Positions 24,656 to 38,560 are shown, counted from the stretch's first letter. The stretch: DNA of 64,000 nucleotides from Ctena decussata (GCA_963989385.1 OZ022508.1:27426166-27490165); one strand, 5' to 3'. Numbers and translations: made by a program. The notes: a model not told the origin generated them from the sequence alone.

Positions 24656-24938
24656 TGAATCAGCGGAAATGTTTGTCCACCAGGGAAATTTGCCCTGTAC
24701 TGGGACTACATGTATATACTTGTATAAAATCATTTGAAAAACTAAACAAGATCAGACCTGAGAGTGATTGTTCTGAAACTTGCAGGGTTTTTTCTTTTTT
24801 CCTTTTATTTGTTCGTTAGTAGTTAAACCCAGAAAGGCAAATCGGAACTGGCCAAGTTGCTTGCACTGAAAACGTACCTAAATGCCTAAACTCAACAAAA
24901 AGAACTTGACGCATTTTATTTTGTTGTTAATACATGTA

Positions 24939-25518
24939 TACACCTGGAAAAAAAGTTAAGCACCCCCCAGTTGAAATTCTATCTTTTCCATCGAGCATCA
25001 GAGAAAGAAAAACAGATATTGAAATTGATTTTGAATGCAATTCTAAATTTGGTCCATCCAACATGTTCTAACTGAATTTGGGGCCATCACTTGTCAAAAT
25101 GATGATACTTTTTTTCTGGAATAGCAGGGCGGTCATAATTTCTGTAGGGGTTGAATTTGACACTCTTATTCACGGACGCATTGAGTTACAAAACTTTTAC
25201 AAGCTTTAGACTTCATGTGCTTGTCAAGTCAGTCACTTCTGGATATAAACAACCAATGAAACACGGAGTTCCTTGACTGCAGCCCCAAAGTTATACAGGC
25301 CACTTTTTCGTTCAAAACACAGCTCGCGCTTTCAATTAAAATGTTTGACTGATTCACTTCCAACTGATGCCCTGTTACTCAGATATCAAGAAGCAGTATA
25401 TCAAGGCTTAATAATTACGAAAAGATATGGTTAGGTCTACTATCAGTGGAAAATTGTGAAAGTTTAGATTTAACTTCTGCAACAATAATTGGGGGTGCTT
25501 AGTTTTTTTCCAGGTGTA
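24939..25518. mobile_element. 580-bp Tc1/mariner-type MITE
   Basis: Terminal inverted repeats TACACCTGGAAAAAAAG... and ...TTTTTTTCCAGGTGTA extend about 30 bp, including AAGCACCCCCCA / TGGGGGTGCTTA-type inner parts. TA is duplicated on each side (24937-24938, 25519-25520). The TIR start is reminiscent of Tc1-family ends. No transposase frame is present, so it is non-autonomous. Confidence 0.85.
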
Positions 25519-25837
25519 TATTTATTGGTTTGGAGAAAACACATATGATATATGTCAGTATATTGCTGCTGAATACATGCATCATGTACACTTATTTTCT
25601 ACTCGACTGATCTTGTAAAATCTAATTTATGCTACATGTACATGTTTTTCACGTGCGCAGTTGTGTCCAAGTATTTTTGCTAGCAGATTGCTACGTAAAC
25701 TATACACTGATAACAAAAGTAAATTCATGCATAATGTTATACTTCTCGGAATCTGTCCACTGACGTTACTGTTGCCAAATGCGTAGGATACTCGTTTGCA
25801 GCCGCTAGATAACCATCACTAGTCATGAACAGTCATG

Positions 25838-25990
25838 CACAGACTCAATTGAACCGAGTCTGCTATTTTCTATATTTTCTATTCTTTAGTGTGTCCCACA
25901 CTTCCGAAGGATCTTACTTTTCAGGACATATTTATCTTCACTGCAGCTGATGTTTGTGCCGTGTGGCGGCCGTAAAACGCCTCCTCGTAC
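25838..25990. repeat. Dispersed repeat R-GAGTCTGC, copy 1
   Basis: Contains CAGACTCAATTGAACCGAGT, GAGTCTGCTATT, TTCTTTAGTGTG and GGATCTTACTTTTC. Two further copies follow at 26098 and 27985. The phrase CAGACTC...GAGTCTG is a small hairpin. Confidence 0.7.
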
Positions 25991-26097
25991 ATCAACATAG
26001 TGCAGATTATATTTTCTGGTCCTTTGGGCTCATTGAGTTCATTTGAGTAATTTTGAAAATAGAGTTCCGCTTAAGCCGGTGCGAGGGAACGTGGTTG

Positions 26098-26215
26098 GTG
26101 TCGCACATTTCATTACTAATCATGAACAGACTCAATTAAACCGAGTCTGCTATTTGCTATTCTTTAGTGTGTTCCTTGCTTCCGAGGGATCTTACTTTTC
26201 TGAACATATATAGTC
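26098..26215. repeat. Dispersed repeat R-GAGTCTGC, copy 2
   Basis: Starts GTGTCGCACATTTCATTACT and continues through the same GAGTCTGC, TTTAGTGTG and GGATCTTACTTTTC blocks as copy 1. Confidence 0.7.
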
Positions 26216-27532
26216 TCAGAAACCGTTCTCTGACAGCCAGAGGCATTGAATCATTGCATGAACACAACCAAACACGTATTACAGACCCTTGACTTGCAGT
26301 ACGTTTATTTAACGTAACATCAGAATCTGACAGTCAACGTCATAGTTGAAAAATAGTATTATGTCAACACTTTTATTTGTTGGACTGATTTTAAGGTAAA
26401 TTTTGTTCAACTCCTGTTAAGTCAAATATTTATGTTTTCAATTTTGCCTCCTTCTGAATATAAGCGATTTCGGAGTGTTTCCGGTTGGACAGGAGTAGAA
26501 ATGTCAAAGGTCAAGTGTGGCAAAATCTGATAGGTCATAACTACGCTTACCTGGTTAGTCGATATTGAACACCTTTTTAATGATTAAAAATCATTGATAT
26601 GATTGAAAACTGTTTTCAACTCAGATATAATGGATAGTCACATCATTTTAGCAAGATAGAATAGACAGGGAATGTTTGAAAATTTATATTGACAGTGTCT
26701 GACATTTTGAGGCTTATGGAGCGGAAATCGGAAATTTTGTTATAAACATATTCATATTTATTGGTGCTTCCTAAATAGATTTCGAGAAGTACAAAGCAAT
26801 AGCACTAAGGTTTACTGCAAAAGCAAACGAAATTCAGACCAACCCGATATTATTTTCGTTTCACTGATTGAATACAATTTACATATTAGCTGGATAAACT
26901 TTTATAACTCTAGTTAGTGACATCGCTTTTCAAAGATCTATAATGCCAAAATTCTAAAAAGAGTGTAGATGAAGAAAATTAAAACACGCAGATAGACATG
27001 TTGAATCACTCTTTTCAGGTAACGCTTTGAAATGTATTAGTTAGTGCGCGGAAATCCAATAAACGGCGTGCAAATTTTATGCCGTCACTTTCATTTCAAC
27101 TTTTGTGACGTCAACGTCGCACCTCCACAAGGCTCAAAATGTCAGGCATTGTCACATAATAGTCGATATGTTGGTGTGTTCCGCTTAGCGTATATGGCTT
27201 TTAACATCCGTGACCTTTGACCTCCGAGAGTCAAACCCGAGTGTGCGCATGCGCAGTGCGGATCTCCGAACTCACTTACTGACCCCTGTCCTATTCCAAT
27301 CATTCTAGTGCCTTATTCTTTACTAGAATTGAAAGGAAAGCCTATTTAATCAGTTTCGAGTCATAAAATGTTGGTGTGAGTTTTAGATTTCCAAAAATGA
27401 TGGAGTTCAAAAACAATGACAAGCTTTCAACCGGCAAGTTTCCATGTTTGCTGAGTATATTCATAGTGTAAAAACTAAGTTATTTATTCTAGACAGGAAA
27501 GATAAATTTGGCTGGATTTTTTAAAAGGTAAA
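26216..27532. other. Unannotated stretch
   Basis: No gene or repeat could be supported across this stretch. Confidence 0.4.
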
Positions 27533-27791
27533 TTTTCCCGTAGCCTGTGGCCGTAGGGGCAGTGGCGGCTAGGAGCCAACTGTATCTTGGACACAGCATA
27601 TGAAAGGCGAAGCCCATTCCTCCCCTTTTCTTGTCTTATCCGTCTCTGATTTGAAACAGGTTGCCATTTACTGCGCGGTCGACAGAGAGTGTTTTCCAGA
27701 AGCCGGATGGTCTGAACCGGGTTTGAACCCGTGACTTTCGGCGACCTTCTGCACCACAACCGAGTCGCTCTATCTATTCAACCATGGTGCC
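27533..27791 (-). repeat. tRNA-derived SINE, full-length-looking
   Basis: On the minus strand the head reads GATAGAGCGACTCGGTTGTG, then GTCACGGGTTCAAACCCG (good B box). A shared body (CCAAGATACAGT, CACTGCCCCTACGGC, GGCTACGGGAAA) leads to a TTTACCTTTT end. A second copy is on the plus strand at 56866-57147. The head is tRNA-like, but the element continues ~190 bp beyond it, which marks a SINE. Confidence 0.8.
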
Positions 27792-27984
27792 TACCTATTG
27801 CTTGAGATATTGCACCAAAGGAGCTATTTCTGACGCTGAATCAAATGTTTTGTGACGGCCACAACTTCTTAGATGAATCAACAAGGAGTATCCATATTGA
27901 TTCCATACTCATTCCTTGCAATCATTTGGTTCGTTTAGAGTTATTTTGGAAAAGAGACCTACTTATGCCAGTACTAGGGGGCGT

Positions 27985-28100
27985 GCCCGGTGTTGCACAT
28001 TTCATTACTGGTCATGGACTGACTCAGTAACAGCGAGTCTGCTATATTCATTTATTTGGCGTATCCTTTGCTTCCAATGGATCTAACTACTCAACACTTA
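27985..28100. repeat. Dispersed repeat R-GAGTCTGC, copy 3
   Basis: GGTGTTGCACATTTCATTAC, GACTCAGTAACAGCGAGTCT and TTTGCTTCCAATGGATCT align in order with copies 1 and 2, but are more diverged. Confidence 0.6.
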
Positions 28101-28639
28101 TTTGTGCAACTAAAGAAGTACACATTTATTTATTTAGAAAAATAGCACTGTTCTATATTATTTATAATGCTGTCACAATTTCATTACGACATCGTCGTCT
28201 ATGCAGGACTGAATGCGAAACGGTTGCCCGTGTTTTCGTCCAAAGCAAGAATTAATCCTGGTTATTTACAAACTGTCTAGAAAGATAAAGCAAGTAATTT
28301 AGAAAAAATGTCAGAATTACTGAACATTTCTTCGTACTGTGCTATGATTGGAGAAAACTGTGTAACTCAAAAGAACGCAGAACCAAATAAAAGGCAAATT
28401 TATGTTCCTCTGGATTTCTTTTTATGGCCCTGTGGTAGCAAAACATGACAAATTTAGCTCTGTCCCACGTCATTCAGGTTTAAATTTGCAAACTAATAAA
28501 CTTCGCAAGATATTTCCACAACAAGTTTTACAGTTGTGCTGTCTCGAGCTTAAGTATACTCGTGTTCAAAACGAAATCGGAGCAAAGCAAATTTAAGTGC
28601 AACCCAGCAAACAATGCAGAATTAACATTTGATTTTTCA

Positions 28640-30760
28640 GCGTTCATCGTGTGATAAAGCCAGTGGGCGGTGCTAAAATTCCATGAAGCGCAACGCCCAT
28701 TAATGGCAAGGTCAACTTTTGTATGTTATGCTTTTATATGGGAAACTGCTTAAACAGTGGATTCTCAGAAACTATAATTAAGACTTAGATATAATATTTG
28801 GTATATGTGATTAACTAAATGAGCAGCTGAAGATAACGGTCAAGGTCACAGATTCATCACCCCTGATTGATGGAGTCTCTTTAAGTCAGGGGAACAAAAG
28901 ATGACCAAGAAGATCAATATGGTAAAAACCCATAAAATCCCATATAACGATCAAGGTCACAGATTCTTTCGCTGTCATCGCCTCTGAAGCCACTTGGCCG
29001 ATTGAAGCCATATTTCATATGGAGCCTCCTTATGCTTTTATATGGAGCCTCCTTGAGTCAGGGGACCAAAAGATGTTCAGATGGCCGCAATGCCTTTATA
29101 TGTAAAACTCCATTTTTTTTTCTCTCTCATGAACCTTAACGCTAATGACATTGACACTTAATATGTAGCATGGACGACTTTGGCCCTACTAATTTGTTCA
29201 AATAATGACCCTGTACTGACCTTTACCTAATCTATGGCAAGGTTTCTGTCACAACATTTTCAAACAATTTCTTCTCTGAAGCCACTCAGCCTGTTCAAGC
29301 CATATTTCATATAAAGACCTCCTTGATGAGCGGGACGAAAGTTTGTTCAGGTGGTCGTGGCCACATAACAAGATGGTAACCAGGCCCATATATGGTAAAA
29401 ACTCAAAAATCTTTTTCTCCAGACCCTCAAAGACAATGACATTGAAACTTTGTATGTAGCATTTGGAACTCAAGCCCATCATGGTTTATATACTGAAAGG
29501 ATTTAAAAACTTCCACCCGTTAATTTTGAATATCTAAAAAATACGTGCAGCTACGTCCACCAAAATTTTACAACATATATATTCTCTTATACCTGATTAT
29601 ATCAATATACCGAATCTGAAATCGTTCAACCGAATCGGTCAGGAAAAAGCACGTGCTCCTCGTTTTCTAAGTACCGTTTACATAAGGATGAATAGCTTCA
29701 TGTACACAGTTTTCTGGTGAAACATTTCTCTAACAATATCAAATTGAATTTTATAAGTTTGAACTCGGTCTGTGGTTTAATTTATCCTTCCGCGCCAAAA
29801 TATCACAAACAGGTGCAGAGTTTTGGGCCAGATAAATGCTGAAATTTCAAAAAGTGGCGTCGCGTGACAATTTTATGTGTTAATTACGGCAATTTAAAAT
29901 CTCAGACGACGTGCAATGTTTACAGGAAGCCCAAAAGACCGTTAGAAAATCACCTAACCGAGATTAAAAACCAGTGGTCATGACGTTAACTAACGTCGAC
30001 GGCGTCTCCGTAAATGGCTTTGCGCGACAGCATCATCCGCAATGATACTTGCAAATCAACGTGGATGACGTTACAATATTAAGACAGTAAGAAATGGTCA
30101 ATAGAGTGTTGCATAAGATAACGCTGGCATCGCCTTATTCATTTCAGTGACATAACGCTCTTTTACTGACGCCATTAAGTAAATGATACGAATAAACTGC
30201 GTAATCTTTAAATTTGATAAGTTTCAAGCATGTTATCGTTGAATATTCAACACTGTCATAAGTAAACAGATCAGCAACCAGCAATAAAAAGTGGAAGTTT
30301 TTAAATCCTTTCAGTATATATTTGATGACCGTTAAATGTCCTTGATCTTATTCATGGCAAGGCTAACTTAGTTCGTTATGCTTTTATACGAGATGGTTCA
30401 GATGGTTTTTTGTCACACGACCAAGATGGCAGCCATGCCCATCAAGGGTAGAAATTCTTTAAACATCTTTTTCTCCTGAATCTTTAGGCCAGTGACTTTG
30501 TCACTTTGTATATGTAACATTGGGGACTTGGGCGCTACAAACGTTTTTTTTTTTTCAAATAATGACCTGCAATGACCTTGACCTAATTTATAACAAGTTC
30601 AACTTTCGTTCCTTATGCTTTTATATGGGAAATTATTAAACAGTTTATTTCACAAAAAATGTTTAAGCCTAGATGTTATAATCGGAAAATATGGTTGATT
30701 TAATAAATATGTGAAGACATAAGGTCACCAAAGGTCAAGGCCATTCTTTGAACTTTGAAA
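28640..30760. repeat. Degenerate repeat region (GGTCAAGGTCA-type)
   Basis: Recurring phrases include GGCAAGGTCAACTTT, TATGCTTTTATATGGGA, GCCTCCTTGAGTCAGGGGA (28870, 29040, variant near 29310) and GACCTTGACCTAAT. They appear three to four times with erosion, at about 28705, 29230, 30350 and 30570. It is a non-coding dispersed or old tandem repeat; class unknown. Confidence 0.5.
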
Positions 30761-31329
30761 CGTCACTTTTGAAATTAAGATACGCACTTTTTCTAAAGTC
30801 AGTGGTTTAAAATTTTTAACGTATGAGCAAAGTGACAAATTGTGTCTGTTGACAGAATGGTCTCAGGTGAGCTACAGGACCATTAGTCCTATGATTGTTA
30901 TGTATATGAAATGTTTCGCTAAAAACGAAGAATAGTTTAGTGCAAAAGCTACTCGCTTTCTGTTTCAATAGCAACAGGTTGATATCAAAATAGCTTAACA
31001 TAGTTAACATGTTAGGCTCAGAAGTATATCATTTGGCTTACGATGCCTTAGACGACTGAGCTCACGATGTCTGTTTTTTGATGTTCATCAGGTGACGAAT
31101 CAAGTAGGAGGAGCTAAAATTCATGACGAGGTTAATGTAAGCGACAAAGCAATAACACATTTTCAATATAAGACATTCTCCAGTCTTTTTATCAAAGAGG
31201 GTCCGCAACAGAAGTACATGTACCCCTTTACACAGCCAGTAGTAAAACTAGAAACATGTCAACTAATAGGGTCCCGCCTTTATATGAGACTATTGATGGC
31301 ATTAAGTCATATGTCACCAACTGGAAATA

Positions 31330-32650
31330 ACAATAGAACCTTTCAGTTTAAAAGTTATAGACTGGCTACAGTTTCTACATTAAAAATTACCAAGGGCATA
31401 ATTCTGTAAAAAATGTAGATGGAGTTACAATACTTATTCTCTGCAGATTGCCTATTATGCTTTATATTTGTAACAACTTCTGTAAAAATGTATTTTGCTG
31501 TTTTAAAGCTACAGAGTGGATGGACACAATTTCTATACACAAATCATAAAGGGGCAAATTTCTGTAAAAAATATAGGCTGCGTTATAGTTCCTGTCCTCT
31601 GCATATTGTCTGATGATGTTTCATATTCGTACCAAATTTTGTAAAAGTATCTTCAACAGTTTGAAGGATATACAGCCGACACGATTTCTATATAGAAAAT
31701 TACAAAGGGGTATAACTCTGTAAAAATGTAGATGGAGTTATGATTCTTATTCTCTGTACATCATCTGATAATGCTTTATATTTTTGCAAAGTATTCATGA
31801 ACATATCTTTGTGAGTTTTAAAGTTATAAAGCAGACATGATTTCCATACTAAGAAGTACAGGGCAGAATTCCATAGAAAATGTAGGTGGAGTTACAGTTC
31901 TTGTTTTCTGCACATCGTCTGATGATGCACTATACTTGTATTAAGTTTCGTGAAAATATCTAAAATGGTTTCAGAGTTTTAGAGTGTATACAATATCGAA
32001 ATTTGAATTTACAAAAGGGGCATAATTCTGTAAAAAATGTAGATGAGGTTATAGTTCTTGTCCTCTGCACATCGTCTGATGATGCTTTATAGCTGTACCA
32101 AATTACGAGAAAATATCTCAAATGGTTTCAAAGTTACAGACCGGACACTATTTCCATTTTAAAAATTACAAAGGGGCATATTTCCATAAAAAAAATGTAG
32201 GTGGAGTTATGATTCTTGTCCTCTGCACATCGTCTGATGATGCTTTATAGCTGTACCAAGTTTCGAGAAAATATCTCAAACGGTTCAAAGTTACAGACCG
32301 GACACGATGTCCATACTAAAAATTATAAAGGGGCATAATTCTGTAAAAATGTAGGTGGAGTTATGGTTCTTGTTCTCTACACATCGTCTGATGATGCTTT
32401 ATATTTGTACAAAGTTTTGAGAAAATATTTCAAACGGTTTCAGAGTTATGGCCCGGACACGAAAAGCTGACGGACGGACAACAAAGGGGCATAATTCCGT
32501 AAAAAAAGTAGGTGGAGTTATGGTTCTTGTTCTCTGCACATCGTCTGATGATGTTTTATATTTGTCTCAAAATATCTCAAACCGTTTCAGAGTTTTTGCC
32601 CGGACACGAAAAGCTGACAGACGGACAGACAGACGGACAGACGGACGGAC
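31330..32650. repeat. ~155-bp tandem repeat, about 8 units
   Basis: Landmarks ACAAAGGGGCATAATTCTGT, GTAGGTGGAGTTATG, CTGCACATCGTCTGATGATG and GAAAATATCTCAAA recur roughly every 155 bp. The GGGGCATA landmark is near 31393, 31548, 31704, 31860, 32016, 32171, 32328 and 32482. The array ends in GGACACGAAAAGCTGAC and (GGACGGACAGAC)n, followed by GCCTCCGCCGACTTCG and GGGGCCCTAAT. Frames inside are not coding. Confidence 0.9.
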
Positions 32651-32659
32651 AAGGTGATT

Positions 32660-33239
32660 ACTATAGGGCCTCCGCCGACTTCGTCTAGCGGGGCCCTAAT
32701 TATAGTTAATTGATTTGAAGTATACAGCCCACACTTAGTACTGATGCGATTTAACCAGTGTATTCAGTCTGTACTGGTAATTAAGATATCACCGTAAAAC
32801 AAAAAAAATCATTCTATCTAACGATTGTAAGAAACTGACAACTCAGTGCAACAAGTTATACCAAGGTTGATCCAAAGAAAGTGACGGTGAAGCGTCAACG
32901 CTGCCTCTTTATGATAATGTCTTGCATTATTATCTTCAATGTCTAGCAACTGTTAAGTCGATGCAGGCAGATATTTGACAAATCAGGTGAAGGGTACATT
33001 TTCGTTGGGAAAGCAAGTCTGCCAATGCCATTATGCACCACCCCGACCCCCTCTTAAAGATGTGCTCCTTTGGAAGCAATTGTTTTCTGCTTAACAGTAG
33101 ATCCTATTTGGAAAGAGCTTTTTCTTTCAGGACATAACCGTTGAACATCTCCCTCTCTCTTACGTAAACATGGCGGGAAAACCATTGTGGTATATCCATA
33201 TCTCTAGGCATACTATTCTAGCACGATTACCAAAATTTT
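32660..33239. other. Unannotated stretch
   Basis: After the end of the tandem array nothing coding or repetitive could be supported. Confidence 0.4.
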
Positions 33240-33475
33240 GAGTCTCGACACGAGAAAACCAACAAAGTGGTTGTGCGCCCAGCGCGGACTCAGATCAGCC
33301 TGGGCATCCGCCCAGTCCAAACAGACTCTTCTCTAAGCGCTTAAAGGGTAGCTAAGGGTCTAAGCGTCCTCCAAGAGGACAGCGAAGACTCTGATCAGAC
33401 TGGGCGGCTGCCAAGGCTGATCTAAGTCTGCGCTCGGTGAACAACCATTTTGTTGGTTTTCTAGTGTCGCGGCTC
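33240..33475. repeat. Foldback family F235, copy 5 (TTGTGCG subtype)
   Basis: Left arm GAGTCTCGACACGAGAAAAC then GTGGTTGTGCGCCC; right arm AACAACCATTTTGTTGG ... GTGTCGCGGCTC. It belongs to the GAGAAAACC/TTGTGCG subtype rather than the ACAAAACC/CATGTGC subtype. Confidence 0.85.
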
Positions 33476-36400
33476 AAATTGAATGCTTGAAAGCTGACTC
33501 CTTTGGTAGAAAGAAACCCGCTATATAGCGACTATACATACAGCAGACTTGCTTTCATTATTTAGTGCAGAAGCAATTATAAAATTCGCAACACCAACCA
33601 TGTCGTCCCGCATAGGCTTTAGCGGAAAATTATCTTGATGAGTTTTCCCGGAATTAAACATATAACAATTCAAATATGTTTATAGTCCGGGGGTATATGT
33701 CGTTTCCGTGAACATTCGTGTCAATTTTTGGCAACATATATTAACTTCATCAGTCGTGGGTACAAAATGGAAAAACCCATATTGCCATTTTTTTTCTAGT
33801 GACTCTTGGGCCATAACGATGGATTATATACGTTACCTATGCGTATTTTCATAAAATCATGTAATGTCAAGGTAGGCTCCTCATGTTTTATTTTCATTCT
33901 TAGTTTTTTTTATAGAATCATCTGTCAGTATTAGAAAATGCAGCTAAGTTGGTTTTATCACCATTAACTTCCACGATTAGTAACGTAAATAACTTTAATT
34001 TAAAACATATCCCATTATAATACAACTTCCAGAATTACTTCACTGTCTCTCACAGAACAATTATAAATAAAATATCCTAGTAGTTCTTCAAGAATGCTGT
34101 GTGCTTGGAGCATTAGCCTTATCACCAAGTTTTTTAAGGGCGTCATGAGGTGTGTTTTATACGTGACGAAACTTAGAATATTTCAAATTGTAATAAATAA
34201 AGACTTGACAAATTCTGAATACGCACACCAGGATTTGCTGCTTGCATAAACCAAATATGTTATTGATGTTATTGCCCAGCTACTGAATTTTACGATTCAT
34301 GAAACAGTAACATACTTGATATCTCTGGATATAAAACAAAACTGCTAAGCAAAGAATTATTATTTTAAAGAAAAAAATCTGAAATCATAAACCAGCATTT
34401 GATTTGCATAAAGGCGCAAAATAAAGTGATATAGTAAGTTTGCTACAGGTGAAACTTGATCGACGATTGTCCGGGTACGTTAAACGTTACCAGTATTCAT
34501 ATATTCAAAATATTATTGAAAAGATCTGTTACATTGAATGTACAAATTAAAAGACACTAAAACAGAAATGTAACCTGATCCTTGAAAAGTGAAGCCACAC
34601 TTATATCTTAAAAAGCTAACTCGAACATTTTCTGACAGTAGATACGTTCTTAAGACTATAACATATTTTACGTGCCCAAGGGGAACATTATTGTTCAGTT
34701 TAAATCGAGAAATAAGCCCCGGGTCAAAACTTTGCATAGTAGTTTATTACATAGCTATGTCTGGTCTACGTATACAGTTCATAACGGTAATGTACCAGCT
34801 GGGATCTTAAGAGTACAGCGTCATACACAACTATTATAAGCAGAAAGAAAAGAACAAAAGGAATTTGTGTCACGGGCTATAACAGCAGTATAGAAATACA
34901 TTTATACACAAACTTTGTTTAATGATTATTTCTATTTCAATACTGTTTTTCCTTATTTCTTACTGGTATGATTATGTACAACAGTCTCTTAAAAAGAAAT
35001 GATTCTGCATGGAACCTATGCTTACTGTTGAGTTAACGATTTATTTATTATTTTTGAGGGACAGGGTTCAAGAGAGTTCTAAGCCACATAACGAAATGGC
35101 AAGTAAAGATAACAGAGTATTTTGGTGTAGGATATTACTGCTCAGTTATATCTTGGCGAATCCCAGTTGTTCTTAATAATTTATTGATTCATAATTTTAC
35201 TTTACAGCACGATAATCAAAACAGAGAGAAGGAAAACGGAACGAGTGACGAATATAACCAGTTACTGAGTATGCTCAAACAGTAATATATTAGTTCTGAA
35301 TAGAAAAGAAGCGAACGATACAAGTAATGTTGTTGTTTTTGTTAGAGTCTTGGTGTTTATCGTATCCATTGTCACATGGACTAACTCCACAGTGCCACAG
35401 CAAGACGGTGATACAAGTAATGCATACTGAACTATCATTTGTACCTGATTTTCAAATGATTTCATTGACTCTGACAATATTACCATATTGCCTACCAATA
35501 ATCACGGAAGTAGGCTTCTTGTTTGTTAGATGTTGCTGCTATTCTGCATGATCCTTGTCAAGATATTTCATATAAAGTAAGAAAATGCAGCTTTATGACG
35601 CCAGTAATATCAATACAACAACCGAAGAAATATACATATTGAAAGTTAAACTTAAATTCGTTTATCATAACATTAAAGGTCAATTACGAAGAAATTGTAT
35701 AAATGCTTAATTTTGAAGCAAATTGATACTGGACAGAGAGAGGATTATAATGCTACAAACGGCATAGAAAAATTCCTATCCGTTCAGAAGTTATGCCAGT
35801 TTAAAAATCCCACGGCTGCTTTTTCCTACATGACTTATCTCCCTTACTTTTTAAAGTACTTCTAACCACAATGCACTATTCTGTGATGTCATTGATGATT
35901 TCAATTTTTTAAATGATTTTTTAAATTAATTAACAACCTTTATTCAAAAGAGTAAATGATTGTTATCTTACAGTTTTGATTATTTTAATCTTTGTTTATT
36001 AGCTGGGTAATTTATTGGGAATGTTCATCCTCAAATTTAAATTTTATTCAAAATTTAAATTAAATTTAATAATATTTAAAAAACAGATTTTAAAACATTT
36101 CTTTTACTTCAGTACACAAAAGTCATTGTCAGAGACCTAATTAAACAGATCTAAAACTACTATGTTCAATTATATCTTCTGATAAGCATGTAAATTGAAA
36201 TTTAACAAATTTTAATTAAGCATTTAAATTTGAAAATTTAACTGCTTATATTGCAAATATAAGCAATATTTTGAATTTGGGCAGTTGTTATTAGTGTCAC
36301 CAATAGAACAATACAATTTTTTCACCGTTTTAGAATGTTCAACAAGAAAATATTTGACAATTTAAAAATTTCAAATAAATTTAAAATTTCAGTGTTCATC

Positions 36401-37939
36401 AATGACGTCATCGAAGGCCTCATGAATATTAATGAGGCAGCTCAAAATGATTGTCAGATGTCGTAAAATTTACAAATTCAATTCTTTATATCTCGAAAAC
36501 TATTAATGATAATTTGATGCGGTTTTCGATACTCACTTGCTTAGAGAATACTGCTTTCATTTCTGTAATAAAAAAGCACCTTAACAATTGACCTTTAAGC
36601 TGCTTGTGATAACTTATCAGAACACAGACAGGGGCCGGGGTGTCCAGAATCACCTGACCAAATAATTCTTGGTAATGCTACAATCAACGATACATGTCAA
36701 TAACAGACCGATAATAAGACACTCTGACACTCTGTGTTTCATAAAAAAAAAACATTTTTTTTTTCATTGTAGATTGTCACAGTGACAATATTTATGTTGC
36801 AGTGTAACCGATGGGAGCAACACAAATGGGTAACGTTGATTACAATTCAGCATGTAAGTTACAATAATGGGATTAACACAAATTTGCTTATGAGGCAGTA
36901 CTGTGCAAAGGGTTGTTGAATCAGAATGCAGTCGACATCATAGCAATAAGTTTATTAATAACGGTCGACTGAGCCAATACTTCTGTCTATTGCCTCAGCT
37001 GACAGGCTCTTTTGCATCTAGGTTGTCTGATTGGCTCGGTCGACAGCACAGGTAGGGAAACAGCTTTCACCTATATGACAGCTCTAAATCTACATATAAA
37101 TCACATATATCTACTATCAACTGACAAATGTTTTCCTTGTCGCATGTAATTTCAAATGATGAGTTTTTTGACGTTGCTATAAGTCAATGTAAGTGTTGAG
37201 AAAGTGCTACATGCTTCAGATGTAAAGATCTTTGTGTGTCTTGCTGAGTTCTTATATGTATTAAATAGCAAACTTTGCCATCTTAGTGATAAGTAAAATG
37301 TTCTCTGGCATCTGAGAATTGAGCCTCTGAAAACAGTTTTCTCCATTAAAAACTCATCCCTGACAAAATAGAAACATGTAACGTAATGTTACTGTTACAT
37401 TGCCTTTCAAGTACAGTATAACCCCATATTATAATAGTTTGAAGACATATAACATTGGTGATTCTGCACGATAAGATGTACATCAGTTATCTTAAGACGT
37501 TAAATATATTACACTGAACACTGTAAAAAATGTGTTTAGAATCAATGCAAAAAAATGCAGTCCGATTTTTTATGTGTTTAAATCGTAACAGGTTCAATTT
37601 GCAACATGTTTAGGTTTATTTTTAGAAATTAAACATGTACAAAACTGGTTATATTTATTTCTTATTTTGAAAATTTCCTCTGTCAACATTTTCGTCTTTT
37701 TTTTTTTCGTTCTTCAACGGAGAAAAGTGAAAATGGATTCATCCGAAACGCGTAACAGAATAAAACGTGTTTAGCAGACTTTGTCCGGGGAAATAATAGA
37801 AAAGGCGTACATGTTAAGCTATACGACATATCCCTTAACATGTTTACACCTAAACATGTAACCACTTGTGTTTTATAGCTAAGCGCGATTTTTACAGTGA
37901 AGGGCTACATCATCTACAGTGAGAAACTGTTGTCAGACT
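33476..37939. other. AT-rich, no gene recognised
   Basis: About 4.5 kb without a supportable gene. 35880-36480 is extremely AT-rich with TTTAAATT runs. A small inverted pair (GGTCGACTGAGCCAAT at about 36963 with GATTGGCTCGGTCGAC at about 37029) may be a degraded hairpin element. Small frames here are unsupported. Confidence 0.45.
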
Positions 37940-38560
37940 AAGGGAAGTTCCTAAGAAAAAAAAATGCATTCTTTCTTCAGCAGGCAATGCCACAGCTAAC
38001 TGCAACGTAAATAATTCAAAATATACAAACAATTCTTTCAAATTTAAGATGGGCATGATTCAATCAGAAGAGACAGACCGTATTAAAAACAACACATCCT
38101 AAATTCATTCCAGCGATTTATTCAGATCATTGTTGTTGTTTTTTTATTATTATTTTTAACTTTTAGTAAAGGTGATATACGTTACAGGTCTTGCGCGACG
38201 GATAACTAATCTTTTTAAAATATTTCAGTATTTTTTTTATATATCAGGGTATGTAAAAAAGGCATATTTATAAATTTAATTGTTCCATACATTTCATATG
38301 TAACAGCTGGCTGCTGTGAAAGTCTAATGTTACCCACCCATTACGTTGACCAGTTTCTAGGTAAAACACAGAAATATAATATGGCAATAACAATTTTTGA
38401 GCTTCAAAGAGCCTGCCCTGAATGACAATGAAGGGGGGGGGGGGGGGGCGGGGGCATAAAATTAACAGTTATGCCTACAGGATCCCACTTGTTTTGCACA
38501 TGACCCTGGACGGACTATTATGCCTTGGATAAATTACAGTTGTGTAACGTAATGTTACTG
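37940..38560. repeat. Diverged tandem duplication, unit 1
   Basis: Ordered matches to unit 2 (38690-39260) include GCCACAGCTAACTGCAACGT/GCCAACTGCAACCT, GGGCATGATTCAA/GGAGCATGATTCAA, AAAAAGGCATATTTAT, GGCATAAAATTAACAGTTAT and the GGACTATTA ending. Unit 1 also contains an 18-base G run near 38434-38451. No coding signal is seen. Confidence 0.75.

Noticed and set aside
27690..27780. Functional tRNA gene on the minus strand
   Set aside because: The A- and B-box pattern is good, but the sequence continues into a SINE body shared with 56866-57147.
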